This document shows positions 36,701 through 43,408 of a stretch of 64,000 bases of DNA, piece after piece (position 1 is the first letter of the stretch; each line of letters opens with the position of its first letter). Both the position numbers and the translations under genes were made by a program. The notes under the pieces were generated by a model that was not told the DNA's origin, did not search any database, and worked only from the letters and a program-made list of their open reading frames with translations. Source of the stretch: Strix aluco (lineage: Eukaryota; Chordata; Aves; Strigiformes; Strigidae); assembly GCF_031877795.1 (NCBI RefSeq), contig NC_133935.1, positions 72,992,303 to 73,056,302 on the forward strand, given 5' to 3'.

Positions 36701-38455
36701 AAATCTCCTTCAGTACACCAGATTAATTATGAGATGCTTTCAAACTGATGAGATGCTTTATTACAGGAATTTGCTGACATTAAAAGAAAGTACACCGTTC
36801 TTCAAGAAAAGCTAAAAGCCCAAGGACCTCCAAAAGTAACACTAGAAAAAGTGAAGCAGCTGAAAGAAGAAGCAGAAAAACTGGCTGAAGAGACTGAAAA
36901 AAAAATTAAAAGAATAACAGGTGGTGTTCTCACTTCCATAGCGAGCAGTGAAAATTGTGACAGTCATGAACTAAACAGAAGTCCTTGCCCACAGACACTA
37001 TCAGACTAGGTTCACCTGCAATTGGGTTTAAAACAATTTAGCTGGTGAAAATCCCTCCCTGAAGCTACTCAAACATTTTAAAAGTAGTTGAATTGATTTG
37101 GCTTATGTACTTTTTCTGACATAAATTGGTTGCTATAAGCAGAGTTTAAGAAGTGTCCACACGGGGACTTGCAGTGATTTGATTCAGACAGTTTAAAAAT
37201 AAGACAAGTGCAAAATCTGCATAAAACTTGGCTGCAGATTTAGCTGGAAGCCTTGACTTATTCATTTGCTCTGGGCATTTGGACCTTAAATCTTTCCTCT
37301 GCGCTATGTCTTTTCTTATATTACTTGAGTGATGGCTTCTGTTATAGAGCTGCAGGGTAGATCTTTTCCACCAGTCCATACTCATTGCCCTTCAGACATT
37401 ATCTCTGAGCAATGGCAGAACAAACCAGGTACAAATACTGGCTTGTGGAGACTGAAGCCGACGTGCCCTGGGCCTGTGGGCCCACTGCCAGGAGGCAGAG
37501 GGGTCACAGGCAGTGGAGACCGCGGCTGCTCCGGCCATACCAGCACCGGTTCTCCACTGTGTCTTCACACAGACCCTCGGGTAGGTTTAGAGAGTCACCA
37601 AAAAGGAAGGGCACATCTCACGTAATTGCACACAGGGAACCTAATTCTGCTTATAGTGAAGGTCTGGGCATTCCCACCGGGATTCCTTGGGCCTAGGATC
37701 CTGCCAGGCTCGACATCCGAAAATACCATGTAACATCAGCAAAACTGAAGCAGAAACTCCAATCCAGGAGCAAATTCTGCAGGACAAGATCTGAATAAGT
37801 ATTTCAAGCATATACCTTGAGGAGCATCAAGAGCATCCCAGTCACTCCAAATGCCCAGATGATAAATGCCTTGGAAACAGGCAGTGAACAATGTGGTTTT
37901 GATTCATTAGCAGTATGTTTACACTGGTGTAGCTTCACAGGGACCAGCAGAAAACATTCCTGTAAATAAGGGAGACCTAAGCCCATTGCACCTGAATGTT
38001 CTAGGCTTTACACACATCAGTGGACATACTGTTCCTCTGAGTGTTTCCATTTAAACCAACTCCTTTAAGAGATCCGTGTCCTGCCCCACCCCAGCTGATG
38101 GACAAAAACACATGCTGAGAAATTAATTTCTTTAAGGCTGTCACATTTCTCTTGCTATCTGGAAGCCAGACTTTTCCCTCCAGTTGCATATATAACATTC
38201 CCCATTTGAAATGGGCTTATTGCCTCAAAAACTGCTGGGAAAAGAAATGCTGTTAATCCCTGGATTTTGCTTACACAACAAATATGAGCATCACTGCATG
38301 TCTCTACCCTTCCAGATTTGGAGAAGAAGCTTCAGGACCTGAATCAAACCAAACAAGACAAGGCAGAGCAACTGAGACAACTGGAGGAACAAGTGATAGC
38401 CATTAAAAATGAAATCACGGAGCAGGAAAGCAAGTATGGAACATGTAAAAGTTAG
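635..38455 (+). CDS. LAMB4: Laminin subunit beta-4 gene (LAMB4), 5' end missing
   Basis: Secreted basement-membrane chain that forms a heterotrimer with an alpha and a gamma laminin chain. Exons seen: 635-770, 3083-3156, 3824-4012, 4609-4672, 5229-5443, 6549-6669, 7302-7490, 8552-8731, 9541-9650, 10132-10211, 11197-11347, 12121-12252, 13005-13190, 14353-14474, 15181-15301, 16277-16454, 17832-17975, 18201-18432, 20019-20176, 21759-21983, 23075-23295, 24516-24612, 24972-25347, 25716-25876, (27944-28066 broken), 29543-29748, 30626-30829, 32432-32576, 34404-34611, 35235-35373, 35609-35785, 36767-36920, 38316-38455. Without the broken exon they sum to 5235 nt, exactly 1744 codons plus stop. Order: LN, LE repeats, LF, LE repeats, coil II, six-Cys beta knot, coil I with a Cys four codons before the stop. 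The choice of LAMB4 over LAMB1/LAMB2 rests on divergence from LAMB1 plus position directly upstream of LAMB1, as in other vertebrates. Introns not described separately show nothing I recognise. The signal peptide and first LN exon lie before the window. Confidence 0.93.
1281..2213 (-). mobile_element. CR1 LINE fragment (3' part), minus orientation
   Basis: The + strand begins with a CATAGAAT tandem, the reverse complement of the CR1 3'-terminal ATTCTATG repeat. Minus-strand reading gives CR1 reverse-transcriptase tail blocks such as [15 protein letters not shown] (about 1919-2140) and [18 protein letters not shown] (about 1500-1751), in different frames, so the copy is decayed. It is 5' truncated, as usual for CR1. 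It lies in the intron between the first two LAMB4 exons seen. Confidence 0.93.
3083..3156 (+). CDS. LAMB4: LAMB4 exon, LN domain
   Basis: 74 nt, phase 1 to 0, acceptor tttttag, donor gtacat. It encodes [20 protein letters not shown] and on to LTFK, aligned with [20 protein letters not shown] of LAMB1 coding exon 4, which has the same length. Confidence 0.93.
3216..3385 (+). repeat. Old CR1-like 3' tail, plus orientation
   Basis: The stretch from tgcttagagaggcagtg through aagaacaggttagataaac and gatcctgcct to gatagactgaatag follows, with many differences, the 3' untranslated tail of sauropsid CR1 elements as I remember it. It looks much older than the other CR1 copies here. A database search was not possible. 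Confidence 0.6.
3824..4012 (+). CDS. LAMB4: LAMB4 exon, LN domain
   Basis: 189 nt, phase 0 to 0. It begins [20 protein letters not shown] and ends [12 protein letters not shown], near-identical to LAMB1 coding exon 5 (also 189 nt). This is the most conserved block of the LN domain. Confidence 0.95.
4609..4672 (+). CDS. LAMB4: LAMB4 exon, LN domain
   Basis: 64 nt, phase 0 to 1, acceptor ttttgcag, donor gtaagg. It encodes [20 protein letters not shown], matching LAMB1 coding exon 6 ([20 protein letters not shown]), the same length. Confidence 0.93.
5229..5443 (+). CDS. LAMB4: LAMB4 exon, end of LN domain and start of first LE repeat
   Basis: 215 nt, phase 1 to 0. It begins [20 protein letters not shown], contains [20 protein letters not shown] and ends at ...HQSGM. 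It is four codons longer than the LAMB1 counterpart (203 nt). The [10 protein letters not shown] segment starts the first laminin EGF-like repeat. Confidence 0.93.
6194..6534. repeat. Compound (TCTCC)n-(CTCTCC)n microsatellite
   Basis: About 51 uninterrupted TCTCC pentamers (to 6450) are followed by exactly 14 CTCTCC hexamers (6451-6534). It is a pure homopyrimidine/homopurine tract inside a LAMB4 intron, ending 14 bp before the acceptor AG (6547-6548) of the next exon. The long open frames on both strands across it are repeat artefacts. Confidence 0.99.
6549..6669 (+). CDS. LAMB4: LAMB4 exon, LE repeat
   Basis: 121 nt, phase 0 to 1, acceptor cattgcag, donor gtaagt. It encodes [20 protein letters not shown] then [13 protein letters not shown], the counterpart of LAMB1 coding exon 8 with the same length. 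Confidence 0.95.
7302..7490 (+). CDS. LAMB4: LAMB4 exon, LE repeat
   Basis: 189 nt, phase 1 to 1, donor gtaagc. It contains [29 protein letters not shown] and [12 protein letters not shown]. Same length and cysteine pattern as LAMB1 coding exon 9. Confidence 0.95.
8552..8731 (+). CDS. LAMB4: LAMB4 exon, LE repeat
   Basis: 180 nt, phase 1 to 1, donor gtacgt. It contains [20 protein letters not shown] and [19 protein letters not shown]. Same length as LAMB1 coding exon 10. Confidence 0.95.
9541..9650 (+). CDS. LAMB4: LAMB4 exon, LE repeat
   Basis: 110 nt, phase 1 to 0, acceptor ctccctccag, donor gtatgt. It contains [20 protein letters not shown] and [15 protein letters not shown]. One codon shorter than LAMB1 coding exon 11. 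Confidence 0.93.
10132..10211 (+). CDS. LAMB4: LAMB4 exon, LE repeat
   Basis: 80 nt, phase 0 to 2, donor gtaagt. It encodes [20 protein letters not shown] then GGSQNN. Same length as LAMB1 coding exon 12. Confidence 0.93.
10790..10870. repeat. Possible old interspersed repeat fragment
   Basis: The segment with aaatcagaggtccttctgat and cctgcctccaaaattgc resembles, from memory only, the 'ggtccatctagcccagtatcctgcctcc' block of old sauropsid repeats. It is followed by loose GATA-like simple sequence to about 10930. Identity is not established. Confidence 0.3.
11197..11347 (+). CDS. LAMB4: LAMB4 exon, end of first LE array and start of LF domain
   Basis: 151 nt, phase 2 to 0, donor gtacgt. It contains [19 protein letters not shown], then [18 protein letters not shown], the hallmark entry into the beta-chain laminin IV domain (LAMB1: [18 protein letters not shown]). 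Five codons longer than LAMB1 coding exon 13. Confidence 0.93.
12121..12252 (+). CDS. LAMB4: LAMB4 exon with no LAMB1 counterpart, LF domain insert
   Basis: 132 nt, phase 0 to 0, acceptor acttcatag, donor gtagat. It begins [20 protein letters not shown] and contains the basic cluster [11 protein letters not shown]. Adjacent exons have phase 0 ends, so it is in frame. LAMB1 joins the flanking segments directly. It adds 44 residues including one cysteine. The coding call rests on open frame, good splice sites and phase fit. Confidence 0.82.
13005..13190 (+). CDS. LAMB4: LAMB4 exon, LF (laminin IV type B) domain
   Basis: 186 nt, phase 0 to 0. It contains [20 protein letters not shown] and [14 protein letters not shown], aligned with [19 protein letters not shown] and [14 protein letters not shown] of LAMB1 coding exon 14. 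Nine codons longer than in LAMB1. Confidence 0.93.
14353..14474 (+). CDS. LAMB4: LAMB4 exon, LF domain
   Basis: 122 nt, phase 0 to 2. It begins [20 protein letters not shown], then HCKNKGF, the diverged counterpart of LAMB1 coding exon 15 ([16 protein letters not shown]...RCGNT). The donor AG|gtctga is weak but is the only one giving the phase needed by the next exon. Confidence 0.82.
15181..15301 (+). CDS. LAMB4: LAMB4 exon, LF domain
   Basis: 121 nt, phase 2 to 0, donor gtgagt. It contains [20 protein letters not shown] and ends FILIDS, matching [19 protein letters not shown]...YTLIDS of LAMB1 coding exon 16. Confidence 0.9.
16277..16454 (+). CDS. LAMB4: LAMB4 exon, end of LF domain
   Basis: 178 nt, phase 0 to 1, donor gtaagg. 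It begins [20 protein letters not shown], contains [20 protein letters not shown] and ends ARIHNGAV. Counterpart of LAMB1 coding exon 17, nine codons shorter, and lacking the cysteine of the LAMB1 PYCKSL motif. Confidence 0.9.
17832..17975 (+). CDS. LAMB4: LAMB4 exon, second LE array
   Basis: 144 nt, phase 1 to 1, donor gtgagt. It contains [20 protein letters not shown] and [16 protein letters not shown]. Same length as LAMB1 coding exon 18. Confidence 0.95.
18201..18432 (+). CDS. LAMB4: LAMB4 exon, second LE array
   Basis: 232 nt, phase 1 to 2, donor gtaagt. It contains [40 protein letters not shown] and ends GSHCER split across the junction. Same length as LAMB1 coding exon 19. Confidence 0.95.
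20019..20176 (+). CDS. LAMB4: LAMB4 exon, second LE array
   Basis: 158 nt, phase 2 to 1, donor gtacaa. It contains [20 protein letters not shown] and [20 protein letters not shown], a block typical of laminin beta chains. Confidence 0.94.
21759..21983 (+). CDS. LAMB4: LAMB4 exon, second LE array
   Basis: 225 nt, phase 1 to 1, acceptor tctgacag, donor gtaagt. It contains [39 protein letters not shown] and [17 protein letters not shown]. Confidence 0.95.
23075..23295 (+). CDS. LAMB4: LAMB4 exon, second LE array, GC splice donor
   Basis: 221 nt, phase 1 to 0. It contains [35 protein letters not shown] and ends SNQCDQ. The donor is CAG|gcaaga, a GC instead of GT. Reading through gives a stop four codons later, while joining to 24516 gives CDQ-LTGQC, exactly the conserved LE sequence. 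Confidence 0.93.
24516..24612 (+). CDS. LAMB4: LAMB4 exon, second LE array
   Basis: 97 nt, phase 0 to 1, acceptor ctttacag, donor gtaagt. It begins [20 protein letters not shown] then [11 protein letters not shown]. Confidence 0.94.
24972..25347 (+). CDS. LAMB4: LAMB4 exon, last LE repeat and start of coiled coil II
   Basis: 376 nt, phase 1 to 2. It contains [20 protein letters not shown] and the typical exit [18 protein letters not shown] (LAMB1 and LAMB2 have CHxCF.xWD here), followed by cysteine-poor helical sequence. Confidence 0.95.
25716..25876 (+). CDS. LAMB4: LAMB4 exon, coiled coil II
   Basis: 161 nt, phase 2 to 1, acceptor ccctttcag, donor gtaagg. It begins [20 protein letters not shown] and ends [10 protein letters not shown] plus one base (G). 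That base fits both the next exon and the one after it. Confidence 0.92.
26485..26617 (+). other. Exon-like open segment in a LAMB4 intron, status unknown
   Basis: AG acceptor at 26483-26484, an open frame starting [18 protein letters not shown], and a consensus donor gtaagg at 26618. No laminin similarity, a poor pyrimidine tract, and its 133 nt would shift the LAMB4 frame. Probably a pseudo-exon or repeat remnant. Confidence 0.3.
27329..27906 (-). mobile_element. CR1 LINE fragment, minus orientation, next to a LAMB4 exon
   Basis: The + strand starts with a CACAGAAT tandem, the CR1 3' end in reverse. The minus strand holds a 157-codon open frame (27433-27906) with [20 protein letters not shown] and [20 protein letters not shown], the C-terminal end of CR1 reverse transcriptase. 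The open frame suggests a younger copy than the one at 1281. Its end lies about 37 bp before the next LAMB4 exon. Confidence 0.95.
27944..28066 (+). pseudogene. LAMB4: LAMB4 coiled-coil exon, apparently broken
   Basis: Acceptor cctctctttgcag is good. The frame set by the previous exon reads [20 protein letters not shown] then [18 protein letters not shown] and a TAA at 28057-28059. It aligns with the LAMB1/LAMB2 coil, where the exon should run about three more codons. No GT at a phase compatible with the next exon exists: GTs at 28002 and 28050 leave phase 2, one at 28052 would form TAG at the junction, and one at 28066 lies after the stop. The end given (28066) is where a length of 123 nt would restore phase. 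Either the exon is dead and skipped, or the assembled sequence has an error. Confidence 0.65.
29543..29748 (+). CDS. LAMB4: LAMB4 exon, coiled coil II
   Basis: 206 nt, phase 1 to 0, acceptor cttgctacag, donor gtaggc. It begins (E)[17 protein letters not shown] and contains [20 protein letters not shown]. Aligned with GALDSITKYFQMSLEAE of LAMB1. Joined directly to the exon ending 25876 it reads LK-EAISSI in frame. Confidence 0.92.
30626..30829 (+). CDS. LAMB4: LAMB4 exon, beta-knot (six-cysteine loop between coils)
   Basis: 204 nt, phase 0 to 0. It begins [20 protein letters not shown], then [16 protein letters not shown]. The six cysteines and CGGxxC pairs are the loop unique to laminin beta chains. 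The donor gtgctg at 30830 lies in a 14-bp tandem duplication; only the first copy keeps phase 0. Confidence 0.94.
32432..32576 (+). CDS. LAMB4: LAMB4 exon, coiled coil I
   Basis: 145 nt, phase 0 to 1, donor gtaaat. It begins [20 protein letters not shown] and ends [10 protein letters not shown], matching the LAMB1 coil (…LRNLIKQIRNFL). Confidence 0.93.
34404..34611 (+). CDS. LAMB4: LAMB4 exon, coiled coil I
   Basis: 208 nt, phase 1 to 2, acceptor tttctgttgcag, donor gtgagt. It begins [20 protein letters not shown] and ends [12 protein letters not shown], the beta-chain block matching DSIEAVANEVLKMEMP of LAMB1. Confidence 0.94.
35235..35373 (+). CDS. LAMB4: LAMB4 exon, coiled coil I
   Basis: 139 nt, phase 2 to 0, acceptor tccatttcag, donor gtatct. 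It begins [20 protein letters not shown] and ends [12 protein letters not shown]. Confidence 0.92.
35609..35785 (+). CDS. LAMB4: LAMB4 exon, coiled coil I
   Basis: 177 nt, phase 0 to 0, acceptor tgttttag, donor gtaagc. It begins [20 protein letters not shown] and ends [10 protein letters not shown], a clear heptad-rich helix. Confidence 0.93.
36767..36920 (+). CDS. LAMB4: LAMB4 exon, coiled coil I
   Basis: 154 nt, phase 0 to 1, acceptor tttattacag, donor gtggtg. It begins [20 protein letters not shown] and is very rich in lysine and glutamate toward its end ([18 protein letters not shown]). Confidence 0.92.
38316..38455 (+). CDS. LAMB4: LAMB4 last coding exon, C-terminus
   Basis: 140 nt including TAG at 38453-38455, phase 1 start. 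It begins [20 protein letters not shown] and ends [11 protein letters not shown]. The cysteine four residues from the end fits the C-terminal cysteine that links beta and gamma chains in laminins (LAMB1 ends VYSTCL). Confidence 0.94.
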
Positions 38456-38670
38456 GGTCTGAACAGACCATCAGGTAAAATGTAACTGAAGTCTCTGTTG
38501 CTTACCACCTCCTGAGCTTCCCGGCATGGAGAGCTGTCCTCTGTAAATACAGAAGGTGCCAACAGTACTTTGGCACAGCAAATGATGTAATTTTCTCTTG
38601 TTTTTTTGTCCAGTTGAGTTTATATGGAAACAGGAAATACCTTTTAATAAACCAGCTGATTAAGTAATCA
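38456..38670 (+). other. LAMB4: LAMB4 3' untranslated region
   Basis: Sequence from the stop codon to just beyond the first AATAAA. The exact cleavage site cannot be seen. The end is placed about 20 nt after the signal. Confidence 0.6.
38646..38651 (+). terminator. LAMB4: LAMB4 polyadenylation signal AATAAA
   Basis: Canonical hexamer 191 nt after the LAMB4 stop codon and the first one downstream of it, so the likely 3' end of the transcript. Confidence 0.7.
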
Positions 38671-41600
38671 AGATGTAGTCTTTGAGGGAGCTCTATAATA
38701 CACTCCTGTGCCTAGGGCTTCTCGCTGTAAGGGGTTGGAAATGCAAAAGGAGTATTGCTCAGAGAGCTGCAGGTAACTGCCTCAAAGACAGACTCCCAAC
38801 ACCCTGTGTCTTCTACTGAACCCTTCAATAACCTCTGGCTGTGCCACAACCCTGCATGGGGCTGCACAGGCTGGGATGGGGTGCTGCAGATGAAGGGCTG
38901 TGGGCTTCAGTAGCCATCCCTGCTGACAGCCGGCGGCGTCCCCAGGGTACTGTCGCTCCTCCATCCCCATCTCTTCACCGAGACAGAGCAAGGGGAGCAC
39001 TAGGAACCCCTGACCATGTGGGGGTTCCCCTCTGCTCACTGAAAATGCACAGCAATGGGCAGTACTTCCCTGCAGAGCTGGGCTGTTAGGGGTGGGCGAC
39101 AGGGAGCCAATTCCCCAGTGCCCACTGGATGGCAGTGCACAGATGCTTAATGCCGAAATCAACTCCAACATCATTTCTTTGGCAATGCCCCTCCTGCAAT
39201 GCCTACTTTTCTTATGCTTATAAGGGGTTTCCCACATTTTTAGTTAATGCAGCCAACAGCTGGAGAATAACTCCCGCTCTTAGGTTTAAGCAGTGAGTCT
39301 AAAGGGCCACAAATGTTGAAAACCAGTTTCTCCAGCTCTTCTCCCACATGCAGCACTTCACATGTCAGGGTTCACTCAGCAGTTTCTTACAACCATAAAC
39401 ACAGGAATTGTCCTAAATTTTAGTTCATAATTTCTTTTTTTTTTTAATATAAAGAAGGAGACTGGGGCTAAGCAAGTGCTGCAGAAGGACTATGGTTTTA
39501 AATAGACTAAAGGGAGCTACGCCTCAGTTTCAAAATCCCACCCTTGGTATACATACTCCTGCAGGACACTGAACAGACTAAAGATGGCTTTTCCTCAGTT
39601 AAAACCAGTTGTGTCATTCCCGGCTGGACTGTCCCAGAGTGAGCATCCATCATGGACTACATTCAGCTGGGGTGAGGAGCCCAGCTTCAGAGCTCAGATG
39701 CAGCCCAGACCACATCTGCAAAATGAGGAATGCTCTGCAGGAATACAGGGCTCTTAACATCTATAGCCAGCACCCATAAAACAATCCTTATCTAAAAGCA
39801 AGCGTTGTTTCGATCCCACGGAGATAAACCCTCCATAGTTATCACTCTGTGTTTAGGAGAGCTAAAGCAGCATTTGTATGCGGTGGGGGGCTTGGATAGG
39901 AATTGCTGGCAGGGATGAGATTTTAGAGATATTCCTCTAACTCAAATCAGCTGTGCTCCAGGGCAATGTGCAACATGCATTACCCATATAATAGCTTCTA
40001 TTGTGAAAATGATGGAATCAAATTATAACTTCGATATAATCTAACAAAGACCTGAATGCAGGCATGCACGTAATTTGCGGTTTATCTTTTTCTGAATTTT
40101 AGCACTTTAAAATAATCATCTGTGAGGTATGAGGCTTCTTTATAAGTTACTAGGCTGTGATCAGACGAGTGTATTTAGATTGACTTTGCCATAATGAAAT
40201 CAAGCATCTCTGTTTTACTCGGAGCACACAACTCACCAAGCTGCTCACATGTGGGTCTCCAGGTAACGAAGGATTTCCTGCAGGTTTCAGTGTGGCCCTG
40301 GTACACTGCACCTGAAACAGACAAACTGAAGCACTTAGATAGAAATTTCCAAATGCATATAAACCAAAATTGTGTCACTCATTGCTTTAAAAATCTGCAT
40401 TCACAAGCAGAAAGTTGAAAGAGAACTTCCTTCTAAAATCCACTGTTGGCTGTGAGAGTTGCCATATATCTTTCGACAAGCCGTGAGGATAAGAACTCTG
40501 TAAACACAAGGCAGTTAAACAGGCCTGGAGGGGAGATGTACCCATGGGGGAAAACAGAAATCGCTGGAAGAAAAACGGAAACAGGAAGAAGAAAGTCAGT
40601 GTGGAGTCTAACCTCCCCTGCCTTCCTCCAAGCATGCTCAGACACACAAAGCGAGCAGACCCGATGAGACCAGAAGCTACAGAACACCAAATCCATCCTG
40701 TGACAGCTTCTGACGTTTATAGCTGTGCAGCATTCCCCACTGGAAGTGGTAAAAAAACTTTTACACTGTTTTTACAACATTAATTTGTGGGAAAATGCTC
40801 TATCTGGATCAAAAATACCCATTTTTAGTTCCCCCAGCTCTCTTTCTCGTGGGCCGAAGTGGCTTCAGAAAACTGTTCCTTGAAAAAAAATAGTGAAATC
40901 AGTATCTTGCTGTAGAGCAATTTGACTTCAGTGACATTAATCAAAATGCAAACAACACTTAACCAAACCCACATATAATCAAAGATATATTTAATAAAAA
41001 ATTATCTCAGCAGCTTTATTTGCTAGGCATTCAACCACTGCAATGTTACAAGAAAACAGGTGATCAGGTGGGTCCCACTGAGGTTTAATGCTGAAATTTG
41101 GTTCTTTGAGAAGACTTCCAACCCAGCAAACACAGACACCCCAGGACTGTAAAGCTGTTTCACCAACCACAAGGGTAGGACATGACACAAACCTGATTTT
41201 TATCATTTAAAGAATCAAATTAAAATACTCCCACTTGCTATTGCTCATGAACACTGCAGAGAAGGACAGACACGGACAAGTTCACTGCACCTAACTACCC
41301 ACACAGTGAATGCTGGTGGTTTTGGCTACCTCTGAACCCTGACCACGGGTGACAGTGCCCACCTCGGCAGGTGGCTGCAACTCCGACTCAATCCCTGATG
41401 CCACGCAGCAGGGTCACCCCCGGGCTGGAACACAGTGCATTGTCGGGGCAAGGCACGAAAGAGTACGGAGGCAAGGAGCTCTGGAGGGCAGCTTTAGCCC
41501 ATTTTATGTTTAGGGGAGGATAGGACTTCTATAAGGCAATGAAACACAAAAAAAAAAAAAAAGGAGAAAACTTCAATAAAAATTGAAAAAATATGGGACA

Positions 41601-42880
41601 GAAAAAAATCCAGCGGCAATGAAACACTCTGTCCTCACATAGTCACACATGGAGTGATGCTGCTGCCTGTGTGCCATGGACCGGAAGAGTTTCTAATCAC
41701 AGCAGAGTAAAACATTTTCTGTTAGTGTGACAAAAATGTTTGTTGTATTGAAGCTTAAAAATAAAACCATGCTGTGATTTACATGAGAGTATTGTGAAAC
41801 TGAATTAGTTTTGTGAATTTAGAAGACCACATTGCAGAAGAGGTTGCGAATTACAATACCTGCTCTGTCAACTTCAAATAGTTTAATTTCCTGGATATCT
41901 TTAATGAAACAACCCCACAAGTTCTTCAGTCAGGAGTCCTGGGTTATGTTTCAGACCTGGTGTTTAACCTTTAGGGCAAGTCACTTGGTATCTCTCTGTT
42001 TCTGCTTATCCATCTGTAAAATGAGAATGAACATATTTACCTACCTCGGCAGGGTTTGCTGGGACAGACAGACCACGGTGTGTTTCCACTCTGGCACTGC
42101 AAATAACGAGGGCAAAGTGTTCTTGAGGGACACCAGTACCTGGTAAAGATTTACACAAGTTTACATGTTACACGTCCGCAAGCAAAACTCGGGTGTATAA
42201 ACCCAGGCATCTGTCCCAGCCTGCATCCAGCCGGGGCTGCACTCTTCAAATGCATCCATTCTTCATACCCAATCCTTGGTGTTTATTTACCAGTAAACCT
42301 TTCCCCTGGGTGCTGAGGGGACTCTGCCGCCAGCTGACAAAACCCCGTGTCCCCAACAGAGCCCAGGGAGCTGAAGCAGGAGGCCGGGAGCAGCTCCGGC
42401 ACAGCCATTCACCCCTCGCAGCCGCCCCAGCGCCCCTGCGAAGGCAGCAGCACCACACGCTCCCCGCTGACGAGGAACAGCCTGGAAGCGGCCAGCCCTG
42501 GCCTGACGGGCTTCTCTGCCCGCCCCAGGGCCAGACCCAGCCACGTGCGGCAGCGTGGCCGCCATCCCCAGGAATGGCACTCCTGAGCCACGTGTGCAGG
42601 CACCACAGCACCCAGCGATGTGGGGCTGTTGAGCATCATGTACCATGGTTGCCAATCCCCTGGCCCTTCACTGGGTTTTGGGCCTTGCCGCATGGGTATG
42701 CGCCATCCCACTATCCCTCCCTCTCTTCCTCCCTCCCATGCGCTCAGCCCCACCAGCACCCCCGGGAGAAGGTAGGATTGGGTCAAAAACCCCATTTCTG
42801 CATTGTTTCCCCACAGACAGGGGCAGGGAGAGGGGTCGTCCCATAGGTGATTCCCCCTTCCCCCCCCAAATTGTTGCACC
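38671..42880. other. Intergenic region between LAMB4 and LAMB1
   Basis: No gene, recognisable transposon or RNA was found. Composition changes from AT-rich to GC-rich from about 42200. A short poly-A lies at about 41550. Open frames at 42193-42846 reflect rising GC content. Confidence 0.6.
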
Positions 42881-43315
42881 CTGCCCACAGCCTGCTCCCA
42901 AAGTTGGGGAGCAGCGGGGAGGGCACAGCTCGTGGTGGCGGGGGGATGGAGTCCCTCCGCTCCTCCCTCGGGGCTCCCCGGTTGCGGCAGGGCGGGCGTC
43001 CACGGGGCCGCTCCCCGCCAGCCTCCCGCTCCGGCCGGGCTCCCCTTCCTCGACGGCAGCCGCTTCTCCGCTCCCCTCCCCGGGCCTGGCGCTGCGGCGG
43101 GGCCGGGCAGCCCCGAGGCTGGGGGCCAAGGCGGGAGGGGCGGCGCGGCGCGGCCCGGCCCCGCGGGGGCGGCGGGGCGGAGGAGGAGGAGGAGGAGGGA
43201 GGGCCGGGGGGCGCCCGGCGGCGCGGAGCCGCTCCCCGGGAGCCGCGGGGAGCTGCGGCGCCTGCGTGGAGCAGCCGGAGCAGCAGCGTTCGGCCGCGGC
43301 GTGGAGGGAGAGCCC

Positions 43316-43352
43316 CGTCCCGTCCCGTCCCGTCGCGTCCCGTCCCGTCCCG
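43316..43352 (+). repeat. LAMB1: Short GTCCC pentamer repeat in the LAMB1 leader
   Basis: About seven CGTCC/GTCCC units, one with a C-to-G change, directly upstream of the start codon and probably in the 5' untranslated region. Confidence 0.85.
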
Positions 43353-43371
43353 CCGGTGCCTGCCGCCCGCC

Positions 43372-43408
43372 ATGGGTCGCCTCCCGCTGTACCTCTGCTG
43401 CTGCCTCG
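43372..43408 (+). CDS. LAMB1: LAMB1 first coding exon, signal peptide
   Basis: 37 nt ending at phase 1, [12 protein letters not shown](A). The hydrophobic, cysteine-rich leader continues as ALWSAAAQE in the next exon, with likely cleavage near AAAQ. Kozak context is near ideal. Confidence 0.93.
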
